Source of the DNA: Anabaena sphaerica FACHB-251
Lineage (GTDB): Bacteria; Cyanobacteriota; Cyanobacteriia; Cyanobacteriales; Nostocaceae
Direction of reading: 5' to 3'
Assembly (NCBI RefSeq): GCF_014696825.1
Contig: NZ_JACJQU010000020.1
Span: 41,158-105,157 of the forward strand
DNA length: 64,000 nt
The first letter of the stretch is position 1. The number at the start of each line of letters is the position of its first letter. A model generated the notes under the pieces. That model searched no databases and was not told where the DNA came from. It was given only the letters and a program-made list of their open reading frames with translations. The translations under genes and the position numbers were made by a program. Below are positions 26,946-34,435 of the stretch, one piece after another.

Positions 26946-28082
26946 TTAACGTTGGTCGATGGGAATGTAAGGAACTTCGTGACGACCGTTGTAAATTTGG
27001 GTAGGACGGAAAATTCTGTTTTCTGCGAGTTGTTCTTTCCAGTGTGCCAACCAACCAGCCACACGAGCGATCGCAAAAACAGGTGTAAACAAGTCTGTAG
27101 GAATTCCCATTTTCCTATACACCAAACCAGAGTAAAAGTCAACATTGGGATAAATTCCTTTGCTGCCAACTTTTTCGGCCATTACCCGTTCCACTTCTTG
27201 GGCAACTTCATAATACTTGTCGTAGCCGAATTTCTCGAACAATTGCTCTGCCAAGCGTTGTAAGATTGTGGCTCGTGGATCTTTTACTTTGTATACACGG
27301 TGTCCAAAACCCATAATTTTCGCCTTTTTTTGCAGACGATCTTCTATGTAAGGGCGAACATTATCCACAGAGCCAATTTCTTCTAACATCTGAATCACTT
27401 CTTCGTTAGCACCACCATGTAAGGGACCGCCTAAAGTACCTACCGCACTGGCAACTACAGCATAGGGGTCTGTTAAGGTGGAAGCTGTCACTCTGGCACT
27501 AAAGGTAGAAGCATTCATTGTATGCTCAACGTGCAGGATCAAGCAGATGTCAAAAATTCGCGCTGCCAACGGATCGGGTTCTTTCTCGTTGAGCATATAC
27601 AAGAAGTTGGCAGAGTAATCTAAATCATCTCTGGGCTTCACAGGGTCATTACCTTGCCGCATCAACTGAAACGCTGCTACCATCGTGGGAATAGTTGCCA
27701 TGAGGCGTACTACTGCATCCCGAATATAGACAGGGTTATGTAAGTCACGGCGTGAGTAAAACAAACCCAATGCAGCAGCCGAAGCTTGGAGCGCATCCAT
27801 TGGATGACCGCTTTCGGGAAAACACTTCATCATGTCCCGAATGCGATATTTTATCCGTCTGTGGTAGCGAATTTCATGCTCAAACGCTGCCAATTCTTCC
27901 TCACTAGGCAATTCTCCCCAGATTAAGAGATAAGCAGTTTCTAGAAATGTGCTTTTTTCTGCTAATTCCTCAATCTGGATGCCACGATATTCTAGTATTC
28001 CCTTTTGCCCGTCTACATGACTAATACTCGACTGGGCTGCGGGAATGCCTTCTAAACCAGGCTTGTATTCGCACACCGTCAT
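26946..28082 (-). CDS. gltA: Citrate synthase
   Basis: This 378-residue enzyme condenses oxaloacetate and acetyl-CoA, the entry to the TCA branch that supplies 2-oxoglutarate for nitrogen assimilation. The catalytic residues are visible: His in GGPLHGGANEEV, His in GFGHRVYKVKDPRA, and Asp in YPNVDFYSGLVY. The N-terminal VDGQKGILEYRGIQIEELA is typical. It is of the short bacterial type (about 375-390 residues), without the N-terminal extension of the NADH-regulated hexameric form. Confidence 0.97.
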   Translation of the reverse strand: MTVCEYKPGLEGIPAAQSSISHVDGQKGILEYRGIQIEELAEKSTFLETAYLLIWGELPSEEELAAFEHEIRYHRRIKYRIRDMMKCFPESGHPMDALQASAAALGLFYSRRDLHNPVYIRDAVVRLMATIPTMVAAFQLMRQGNDPVKPRDDLDYSANFLYMLNEKEPDPLAARIFDICLILHVEHTMNASTFSARVTASTLTDPYAVVASAVGTLGGPLHGGANEEVIQMLEEIGSVDNVRPYIEDRLQKKAKIMGFGHRVYKVKDPRATILQRLAEQLFEKFGYDKYYEVAQEVERVMAEKVGSKGIYPNVDFYSGLVYRKMGIPTDLFTPVFAIARVAGWLAHWKEQLAENRIFRPTQIYNGRHEVPYIPIDQR

Positions 28083-28194
28083 GGCTACACCACTTGCTTT
28101 GTGAAATATCTGAACACGCTAACTTACCAGAGATCATTTTCACCATAACAGTTGTCGATTTAACAACTAATTTATGCGAAAGCTCGAAAAACTG

Positions 28195-28689
28195 TTATAG
28201 CAGGTACTTGGGTGGTGTCAACCAGAACATTTGACTACGACCCAAAGGAGAAGCATCATCTGGTAGTTTTATTCCAATCATACCTGCTTTTTTGAGGAGA
28301 AGGCGGTCTTTTGCTTCCCCCCAGAGGAGAATTTCTGCCCAACTGCTTAAACAGGGTTCATGTCCTACCAATGCTATTTGGTTTTTTTGAGTATATTTTC
28401 TCGGTTCTAACCAGTCTTTTAGCCAGCTGTTAATATCACCTTCAAAGCTGAGATGATCTGAGGTTTCTAATTGAGAACTGAGTCCGGCTGCAATGAGTAT
28501 TTCTGCTGTTTGCTGGGCGCGGACTAGTGGACTGGTGAGAATTAAATCAAATTTTAAACCTAGTTTTACTAATCTTTGGGCTACTTTCTCGGTTTTTTGT
28601 CTTCCTTCTGTGGTGAGCGATCGCTCTTCATCTTTTAGCCCTGGTTGATGTTCTTCGGCAATGCCATGACGAATTAAGTATAGTTCCAT
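28195..28689 (-). CDS. sixA: Phosphohistidine phosphatase SixA-like
   Basis: This 164-residue histidine phosphatase has the catalytic RHG motif at residues 7-9 (LYLIRHGIAEE). The other core residues are LTSPLVRAQQTAEIL (Arg) and LVGHEPCLSSWAEILL (second His). SixA removes phosphate from phosphohistidine; the true substrate here is unproved. It follows gltA after 112 bases on the same strand, but with no evidence of co-regulation. Confidence 0.9.
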   Translation of the reverse strand: MELYLIRHGIAEEHQPGLKDEERSLTTEGRQKTEKVAQRLVKLGLKFDLILTSPLVRAQQTAEILIAAGLSSQLETSDHLSFEGDINSWLKDWLEPRKYTQKNQIALVGHEPCLSSWAEILLWGEAKDRLLLKKAGMIGIKLPDDASPLGRSQMFWLTPPKYLL

Positions 28690-28692
28690 GTA

Positions 28693-28846
28693 TATAGCAG
28701 ATTGCAGATCAATGAGGCTTCGCCGTGAGCGTCAGCCGATAGCGTAGCTCGACGTTAGCCATACGGTACAAAATCTAAATTGAAACCTATACACCAAGCC
28801 AGTTTTACACCTGACACCTGACACCTGACTCCTGAATTCTGCTGTA
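28693..28846 (+). repeat. MITE family A, copy 4
   Basis: This is the longest copy (154 bp), with ends TATAGCAG / CTGCTGTA. It keeps the GATTGCAGATCAATGAGG arm and a fuller GC-rich palindrome (CTTCGCCGTGAGCGTCAGCC then GATAGCGTAGC). The heptamer arm has drifted to CACCTGA units. It lies between hicA and sixA. Confidence 0.85.
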
Positions 28847-28857
28847 GTTTTTTTATC

Positions 28858-29052
28858 TTAACTTGCATCAGGTTCGTTCACTTGCAAATCTCGACAAATT
28901 TTACGAGCTAAAAAATCGTTAATTTCTCGATGACGCGGAATGGCAGATGATTTTCCTGCAGATCTGTTGACGTAAATAGTATGTTTTCCCCCCTCACGCA
29001 GTAATTCACAACCGCAAGCCTCTAAATGGCGAATTAGGTCTATGCGCTTCAT
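28858..29052 (-). CDS. hicA: HicA-type toxin
   Basis: This 64-residue protein shows the HicA fold: MKRIDLIRHLEACGCELLRE, then GGKHTIYVN with the conserved catalytic His24, and the IPRHREINDFLARKICRDL helix. HicA toxins are ribosome-independent mRNA-cleaving RNases blocked by HicB. It overlaps the end of the upstream antitoxin gene by 4 bases (ATGA), so they are translationally coupled. Confidence 0.88.
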   Translation of the reverse strand: MKRIDLIRHLEACGCELLREGGKHTIYVNRSAGKSSAIPRHREINDFLARKICRDLQVNEPDAS

Positions 29053-29273
29053 GCAGCCGACAAAAAAATATGTTCACGAATAACATCTTGCCCTTGAAGT
29101 TGCTCTTCTGCAAGCAAGCGATTAGATTCTAAAATTAATTCAATAGCTTCTTCTAAGTTTTCCCGTGCTTCTTCAAGTGTCTGTGCTTGAGTATTTGCTC
29201 CGGGTAGTTCTTCCACAAATCCTATATATCCTTCTGGTACTTTTTTAAATACTTTAGTTAGTTGAAGACGCAT
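29049..29273 (-). CDS. hicB: HicB-type antitoxin
   Basis: This 74-residue protein has the HicB partial RNase H-like fold: LTKVFKKVPEGYIGFVEELPGANTQAQTLEEARENLEEAIELIL. It is the short form, without the C-terminal DNA-binding domain, so autoregulation would need another protein or is absent. It is the first gene of a hicB-hicA pair, the order common in cyanobacteria. Confidence 0.88.
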   Translation of the reverse strand: MRLQLTKVFKKVPEGYIGFVEELPGANTQAQTLEEARENLEEAIELILESNRLLAEEQLQGQDVIREHIFLSAA

Positions 29274-29372
29274 AATATCCTCATATTAATAATATTATTA
29301 TAGTCTAGCATAATAAAAAGAGATAATGGGAATTTTACCACTCATTAACCAACCTACGGCAATGAGTGAGAC

Positions 29373-29481
29373 ATACAGCAGTTTCCGCTGTTATGAGGTA
29401 CACACATAGCGGGCAAGATGCGCGCACCACAAGGGTTTTATTATTCCAATTTGTACCTCATTTGAACGAAATATGCTGTAT
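29373..29481. repeat. MITE family B, copy 2
   Basis: The ends are ATACAGCA / TGCTGTAT, with inner repeats TGAGGTAC / GTACCTCA, as in the copy at 9278. The interior carries GCGGGCAAGATGCGCGCACC, the hairpin sequence also used as the terminator at 1457-1480. So the two copies share a frame but carry different internal repeats. Confidence 0.65.
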
Positions 29482-29483
29482 CT

Positions 29484-29825
29484 CTATAAAGATTCAAAAA
29501 TCAGCTTGATCTGGTTCAACGGAGTTTTGTTGGAGAAGGTATGTAAAATATCGCCACGTATGGAAGCCCGACGCAATTCAATTTCACCACTGTTGTGGTT
29601 ATAAGAAAAAGCGTAGCGAGTATTATTAATTTTGACCCAAAGTACATTCTTAGTTTCACCGTCACGAACCATAACCTCTATTGGGTCCACGTCTTTTTTC
29701 CAGACAATAGCACCCGCAAGAGCTAGAGAAATTTCGTTTACGTCTCCAGCATGATGGTCAGCTCGTGACATCACTCCATTGATATAGCTCTTTAAAGTCT
29801 CAATATCTGTTACTTGTTGTGGCAT
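29484..29825 (-). CDS. Conserved protein of unknown function
   Basis: A 113-residue protein starting MPQQVTDIETLKSYINGVM, with Shine-Dalgarno GGAG eight bases upstream; a longer frame begins 63 bases earlier but adds only hydrophobic codons from AT-rich DNA. The sequence has a helical N-terminus with SRADHHAGDVNEIS, then beta-strand-like segments AIVWKKDVDPIEVMV, NVLWVKINNTRYAFSYNH, GEIELR, and a C-terminal helix. I do not recognise the family. It stands next to HicBA and an inverted-repeat element; an accessory gene is possible. Confidence 0.6.
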   Translation of the reverse strand: MPQQVTDIETLKSYINGVMSRADHHAGDVNEISLALAGAIVWKKDVDPIEVMVRDGETKNVLWVKINNTRYAFSYNHNSGEIELRRASIRGDILHTFSNKTPLNQIKLIFESL

Positions 29826-30064
29826 TATTAACTCCTGCTTAACCAAGATATAGATAATTATTATACAAGAAGTAATTAAGTAAAGCAATAATACTTAAAT
29901 AATTGTTAAAATGTATAATTATGGCTGGCAAGATGCCCAAAATACAACAATTTCATCAATTCAGAATAAAGCAAATTAAATAGTTTTCCAATTTTCTTTA
30001 ATCTATACCACTAAAATATCATAATATCTATTATTAGCAATCACCCATCACTAATCATTAATTC

Positions 30065-31489
30065 ATGTCTTTCATTATTGCTGGAGAACGTAGCGGAGTG
30101 GGCAAAACTACGGTAACGCTCACACTTTTAGCCTCTTTGTGCCGTCGTGGTGCAAAAGTACAATCTTTTAAAGTGGGTCCAGATTATATTGATCCGATGT
30201 TTCATCAATATGTGACTGGCCGCCCTTGTCGAAATTTAGATGCGGTTCTGACTTCAGAAAGTTATGTTCAGCAATGTTTTAACCGTCATTCCCAAGGATG
30301 TGAATATGCGCTAGTTGAGGGAGTGATGGGTTTATTTGATGGTGTTGGTAATTCTTTCAATACTACTGAAAATATCACGGCTCAAATGGACTTTGCCAGT
30401 ACAGCCCATGTTGCGAGATTATTAGATATACCTGTAGTATTGGTGATTGATTGTGGTCGTTTATCTGGTTCAGTGGCGGCGATCGCTCACGGTTATTGTA
30501 GTTTTGATAGTAGAATAAAAATTGCTGGATTAGTATTGAATCGGGTGGGGAGCGATCGCCATTTATCATTATTAAAAAATTCCCTAAAACGCTTAAAATT
30601 ACCTATTCTGGGTGTACTCAGAAGACAAGATAATATTACCATTCCTGACCGTCATCTTGGTTTAGTACCCACAGGAGAATTACCAGAATTAGACAATGTA
30701 ATTAATCGTCTTGCAGATTTAGGCGATACTTGTTTTGATTGGGATCAAATACTACCTCTTCTTAAATCTCCCCATCTCCCCACCGCCCCATCTCCCCATC
30801 TCCCCATCTCCCCATCTTCCCCAAAGATTGCCGTTGCAAGGGATAAAGCTTTTAATTTCTATTATCAGGACAACTTAGATGTATTAGAAGAATTAGGAGC
30901 AGAGTTAATATTTTGGAGTCCTTTAGAAGATATTGAATTGCCAAAAGATATTCAAGGAATGTATTTTTGTGGTGGTTTTCCTGAAGTATTTGCACAAGAA
31001 TTAGCCGCCAATATTCGTATTATTAAAGAAGTAAAATCAGCTATTGCAGCCGGAATACCAACAATTGCTGAATGTGGGGGATTAATGTATTTATGTGAAA
31101 ATATAATTGACTTTGAAGGTAAATCTTGGCCAATGGTGGGAATATTACCTACATCTGCACAAATGGATAAAAGGTTAACTTTAGGATATCGTCGTGCAGT
31201 AGCTTTACACAATAGTTTCTTATTCGATGCAGGAACAAATATTTATGGACATGAGTTTCATCGTTCTCATTTAATTACTAATCCGAAACAACCATTATTT
31301 GATACTCATCGTTATGATTGTGAGGAAAATACAGGATTTGAAGGTTGGCATTTACCTAATGTTCATGCTTCATACATTCATCAACACTGGGGAGAAAGTG
31401 TTGAAATTCCCCAAAAATTTTTGCAACAATGTCTAAAATTTGGGGAAAAATTTTTCTTTCGGGAGAATTTAAAAATTACTTGTAATTAG
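30065..31489 (+). CDS. cobB: Cobyrinate a,c-diamide synthase
   Basis: This 474-residue enzyme (CobB/CbiA) amidates cobyrinate at positions a and c with glutamine and ATP in the cobalamin pathway. The N-terminal ATP-binding domain begins MSFIIAGERSGVGKTTVTL, with KVGPDYIDPMFH and ALVEGVMGLFDG. The C-terminal class I glutamine amidotransferase-like domain has GMYFCGGFPEVFA, AECGGLMYLCE, and GHEFHRSHL near the end. The linker at about residues 235-253 (SPHLPTAPSPHLPISPSSP) is encoded by tandem CCCCATCT-type repeats, so the repeat has been accepted between domains in frame. Its 3' end overlaps the convergent deacetylase gene by 14 bases. Confidence 0.95.
   Translation: MSFIIAGERSGVGKTTVTLTLLASLCRRGAKVQSFKVGPDYIDPMFHQYVTGRPCRNLDAVLTSESYVQQCFNRHSQGCEYALVEGVMGLFDGVGNSFNTTENITAQMDFASTAHVARLLDIPVVLVIDCGRLSGSVAAIAHGYCSFDSRIKIAGLVLNRVGSDRHLSLLKNSLKRLKLPILGVLRRQDNITIPDRHLGLVPTGELPELDNVINRLADLGDTCFDWDQILPLLKSPHLPTAPSPHLPISPSSPKIAVARDKAFNFYYQDNLDVLEELGAELIFWSPLEDIELPKDIQGMYFCGGFPEVFAQELAANIRIIKEVKSAIAAGIPTIAECGGLMYLCENIIDFEGKSWPMVGILPTSAQMDKRLTLGYRRAVALHNSFLFDAGTNIYGHEFHRSHLITNPKQPLFDTHRYDCEENTGFEGWHLPNVHASYIHQHWGESVEIPQKFLQQCLKFGEKFFFRENLKITCN
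30768..30821. repeat. Tandem CTCCCCAT-type repeat inside cobB
   Basis: About seven units based on CTCCCCAT and its variants lie within the coding sequence, preserving the reading frame. They encode a Ser/Pro/His/Leu linker between the two domains. Similar T/C-rich arrays occur in nearby intergenic DNA. Confidence 0.8.
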
Positions 31490-32489
31490 CTAAAATTTCT
31501 ATATGACTTAATGCTGCTGATATCGTTACAGGTGTCTGATATCCACCACCATGTGTAGAAATAACAGGACAGGGTATTTTTTTAGCTAAATCTAAAACAT
31601 ATTTAGTTAATTCTTGAAAGTCTCTATTTGTCCAATTTGTAATTCCTTTACCACAATCATCTCGATGGGAGTCATACCCGGAAAAGATGAAAATTAAGTC
31701 AGGATGCCAGGGTAAATTTTCTAAAGCGTTGCGAAATTTTGATAAACTTTCATGACCTCGGTAAAATTTACCATCTAATCCTATTTGTGTAATAATATCT
31801 GGTGTAATTGACTCAGAAATAAGAGGAATATTGCAATGTCCAACTTTTTCTGCCATTGTTGTTGTACCATAGTTTAAATCAGAAGCTTTAGCCATATATA
31901 TATCAACGGCACTATGGATACTTATACAATAAACACTATGATCATAACTAAAAATTGATTGTGTACCATCTCCATGATGAATATCCCAATCTATAATTAG
32001 TATTTTATGAAAACCTTGAGACTGAGCATATTTTGTTGCTGCTGCTAAAGGGTTAAGTAAACAATATCCATGTCCCCAGTCTTTATGTGCATGATGTCCT
32101 ACTAAAGAAAAACAGTAGGCACGTTCTAAACTTACTTTTTTCATTTCATCTATAGCTGCAAATATTCCTCCCAAACCATATACATAACCGGGTAGGCAAT
32201 ATTCTAAACCTTCACATTCAATACTCAAAGGTGGTAAGGAACGCATTGATTCATTTAGTTCTTTTCCTAATGCTTTAAAAACTAACTTTTGTAGATATTC
32301 ATGACTATGAACTCGGAGATATTCACTATATTTGACTTTCTTAACAGGTAAAGATGGATAAATAGTGATTTTTTTAGCAATTTCTTGTCTGATGTGATTG
32401 TAATGAGGAAATGAATAACCTACAAAAGAAATCAAATTAATTGCCTTGGAAGTTTGGCAAGTATGTGGGTGAAAATAGGTTGCAAACAT
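31476..32489 (-). CDS. Histone deacetylase-fold hydrolase
   Basis: This 337-residue protein is of the arginase-deacetylase fold and should remove acetyl groups from an amine, in bacteria often a polyamine or acetoin-type substrate. The metal and catalytic residues are present: VGHHAHKDW (His pair), WDIHHGDGTQ (metal Asp and His), SGYDSHRDD (metal Asp), and the late THGGGYQ with the glycine-rich loop. It ends 14 bases inside the convergent cobB gene. The cyclic-nucleotide-binding gene lies 17 bases upstream, so they are likely co-transcribed. Substrate unknown. Confidence 0.9.
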   Translation of the reverse strand: MFATYFHPHTCQTSKAINLISFVGYSFPHYNHIRQEIAKKITIYPSLPVKKVKYSEYLRVHSHEYLQKLVFKALGKELNESMRSLPPLSIECEGLEYCLPGYVYGLGGIFAAIDEMKKVSLERAYCFSLVGHHAHKDWGHGYCLLNPLAAATKYAQSQGFHKILIIDWDIHHGDGTQSIFSYDHSVYCISIHSAVDIYMAKASDLNYGTTTMAEKVGHCNIPLISESITPDIITQIGLDGKFYRGHESLSKFRNALENLPWHPDLIFIFSGYDSHRDDCGKGITNWTNRDFQELTKYVLDLAKKIPCPVISTHGGGYQTPVTISAALSHIEILANYK

Positions 32490-32506
32490 CTAGATTAAAG
32501 CATTTA

Positions 32507-32932
32507 CTAATGACTAACATTTTCATTGAGTGTGCGAATGATGCGAGATAGTTCACCAATAATATTCACCGCTATTTCTGGAGTTTCTTCAATAGCATCA
32601 TAGAGTTGCTCTTGGGTGAGTTCTAAACATTCACAAGGTTCTAAAGTGGTGACAGAAGCGGAACGAGGCTGAGTATCAAATACTGCCATTTCCCCGAAGT
32701 ATTTTCCTGTATCTACTTCAGCTAATTTTGTATCTCCAATATGGACTTTCACCCTACCTGATACAATAATGTAAAGCGATCGCCCTTCTTCTCCTTGTTT
32801 AAAAATACTGTGATTAGCAGGATATGATAGCTCATTCATCACTGAAGCGAGTCGGACTACAAAATCATCTCGCAACTCTTTAAAAATGGGTACGCGGCGG
32901 ACAAATAACAAACGATCAACACTATTAAGCAT
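32507..32932 (-). CDS. Cyclic-nucleotide-binding domain protein
   Basis: This 141-residue protein is a single cNMP-binding (CRP-like) beta barrel: FKQGEEGRSLYIIVSGRVKVHIGD, then the phosphate-binding cassette YFGEMAVFDTQPRSASV, where Glu and Arg are in the ligand positions, and a C-terminal helix. No helix-turn-helix is attached, so it is not a transcription factor by itself. It is probably translated with the deacetylase-fold gene that follows. Confidence 0.9.
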   Translation of the reverse strand: MLNSVDRLLFVRRVPIFKELRDDFVVRLASVMNELSYPANHSIFKQGEEGRSLYIIVSGRVKVHIGDTKLAEVDTGKYFGEMAVFDTQPRSASVTTLEPCECLELTQEQLYDAIEETPEIAVNIIGELSRIIRTLNENVSH

Positions 32933-33396
32933 AATTACTAGCTATAAATAGAACATTACACAAGTATCAAACCTGAATAAACAAGGTTCTGGCAGAGTGG
33001 AATTATAACCCCTAGAAGCCAATAATACCTTACCCTTAGTTACCCTGTGAAGGTAAGGTGTATTGATGCTGATTATTAACGTGCAGTACAGATCATCTTT
33101 TCATTTATTTAATAGCTGTAAATGATACATAATGTGGTAGAGTGTGATGCTCATAAACGATTCCGTCTTTGCCTTCAAGATGTTGATTTTTAAGTCTTAA
33201 CCATAAAATTAAAACAGTCACTCAGAACATCACAGATAAGTAAAATTATTTTGACCCAAGTTCAAAAATTACTACGACTATTGATATAATAACTACCACT
33301 GTGAGGTATAAATAATTTTTCATCTTGGCGTACAGACTATTGATATCGCCGCTTAACAGTTCTTGATTTACAGCATCTTCACTCAAGGGTATAATT
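32933..33396. other. Divergent intergenic region
   Basis: No gene is supported. It has a hairpin ACCTTACC / GGTAAGGT (about 33028-33059) and several TATAAT-like boxes. One, GGGTATAATTATG, lies only two bases before the annotated start of the barrel-like protein, so it cannot be that gene's ordinary promoter unless translation starts further in. Confidence 0.5.
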
Positions 33397-34392
33397 ATGT
33401 ACTTTATAGGAAGTAATTCTCCCGTAGAAATTTACAATCATATACACAGCAAAATTAGTTATGACAATCAATTTACGCCTAGTCAGTTCTCAAAGCCAAA
33501 CCCTGATTATGACTCTTTCCCTATTGAACTGAGCCAAGAACATGGAAATCAAATCACACCAACAGCAATAGAGGCCCCTGGGAATTTTTTAAGTCAAGTA
33601 CCTGAAACAGATACAGATCATATTACTTTAGGTCGTAAAAATACCTTACAAACAGAGCCGACATATCCGGAACAAAAGCCGTTTAAACCACAAAAATTGC
33701 CCTTGATTTTAGAAAATAAAAAAGCGCGGCCGCCTTCATCTCCTGGTATTACTATGCTCACGCCATCAGCTTATGGTAAATCCTGGGGGAGAGCTTCTTT
33801 TGGTGCGGGATTACAATCTCGCGCTCGCTTTACTGACACAGCAGATGGAGCTTTAGGGGTTGGTATTGGTTTTGGTGATGCCAAAAAATCAGTTGGTTTA
33901 GATGTCAATATAGGTGTTGTTGACATAAGTTCTTTTGAAGACGGCAACATAAGTTTTAAATTACATCGTCAACTTCCAGCGGATTTTGCTGTGGCTGTTG
34001 GTGTGAAAAATTTCGTGACTTTTGGGGACACTGATGGCGGTACATCTGGTTACGGTGTAATTACTAAAATGTTTCGGCTGCAAGATAGTAACAGCAAACC
34101 TTTTAGTAGGCTTTATGTCTCTGCTGGCGTTGGTGGGGGACAGTTTCGTTCAGAATCAGATATTAGCAACAAAATTGATTCTGTTGGGATTTTTGGTAGT
34201 GTAGCTTTGAAAATTGCTCAACCTGTAAATGCAATTGTCGAATGGTCTGGACAAGATTTAGCTTTGGGTTTATCTGTAGCTCCATTTAAGAAAATTCCTC
34301 TAGTCATCACCCCAGGCATTAGTGACATTACTGGTAATGCAGGTGATGGTACACGCTTTATATTAGGAATTGGTTATAGCATTTCTTTTTAA
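33397..34392 (+). CDS. Beta-barrel-like protein of unknown function, ends in an OMP-like signal
   Basis: A 331-residue protein with two halves. Residues 1-120 are Pro-, Asn- and Gln-rich without a recognisable signal peptide. Residues about 122-331 alternate short amphipathic strands and turns (YGKSWGRASFGAGLQSR, GVGIGFGD, DVNIGVVDI, VAVGVKNFVTFGD, RLYVSAGVGGG) and end LGIGYSISF. An aromatic C-terminal Phe after alternating residues is the usual assembly signal of outer-membrane barrels. A missing signal peptide argues against that location, or the true start lies elsewhere. The CHAT protease gene follows 43 bases downstream. I do not recognise the family. Confidence 0.65.
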   Translation: MYFIGSNSPVEIYNHIHSKISYDNQFTPSQFSKPNPDYDSFPIELSQEHGNQITPTAIEAPGNFLSQVPETDTDHITLGRKNTLQTEPTYPEQKPFKPQKLPLILENKKARPPSSPGITMLTPSAYGKSWGRASFGAGLQSRARFTDTADGALGVGIGFGDAKKSVGLDVNIGVVDISSFEDGNISFKLHRQLPADFAVAVGVKNFVTFGDTDGGTSGYGVITKMFRLQDSNSKPFSRLYVSAGVGGGQFRSESDISNKIDSVGIFGSVALKIAQPVNAIVEWSGQDLALGLSVAPFKKIPLVITPGISDITGNAGDGTRFILGIGYSISF

Positions 34393-34435
34393 GTTCTTTT
34401 GAACCGAATTAAACATCAAGATTTAGGATGAAATA

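Noticed and set aside
32933..33396. TATAAT directly before the barrel-like gene as its promoter
   Set aside because: It lies two bases before the start codon, leaving no leader; the match is probably chance in AT-rich DNA.
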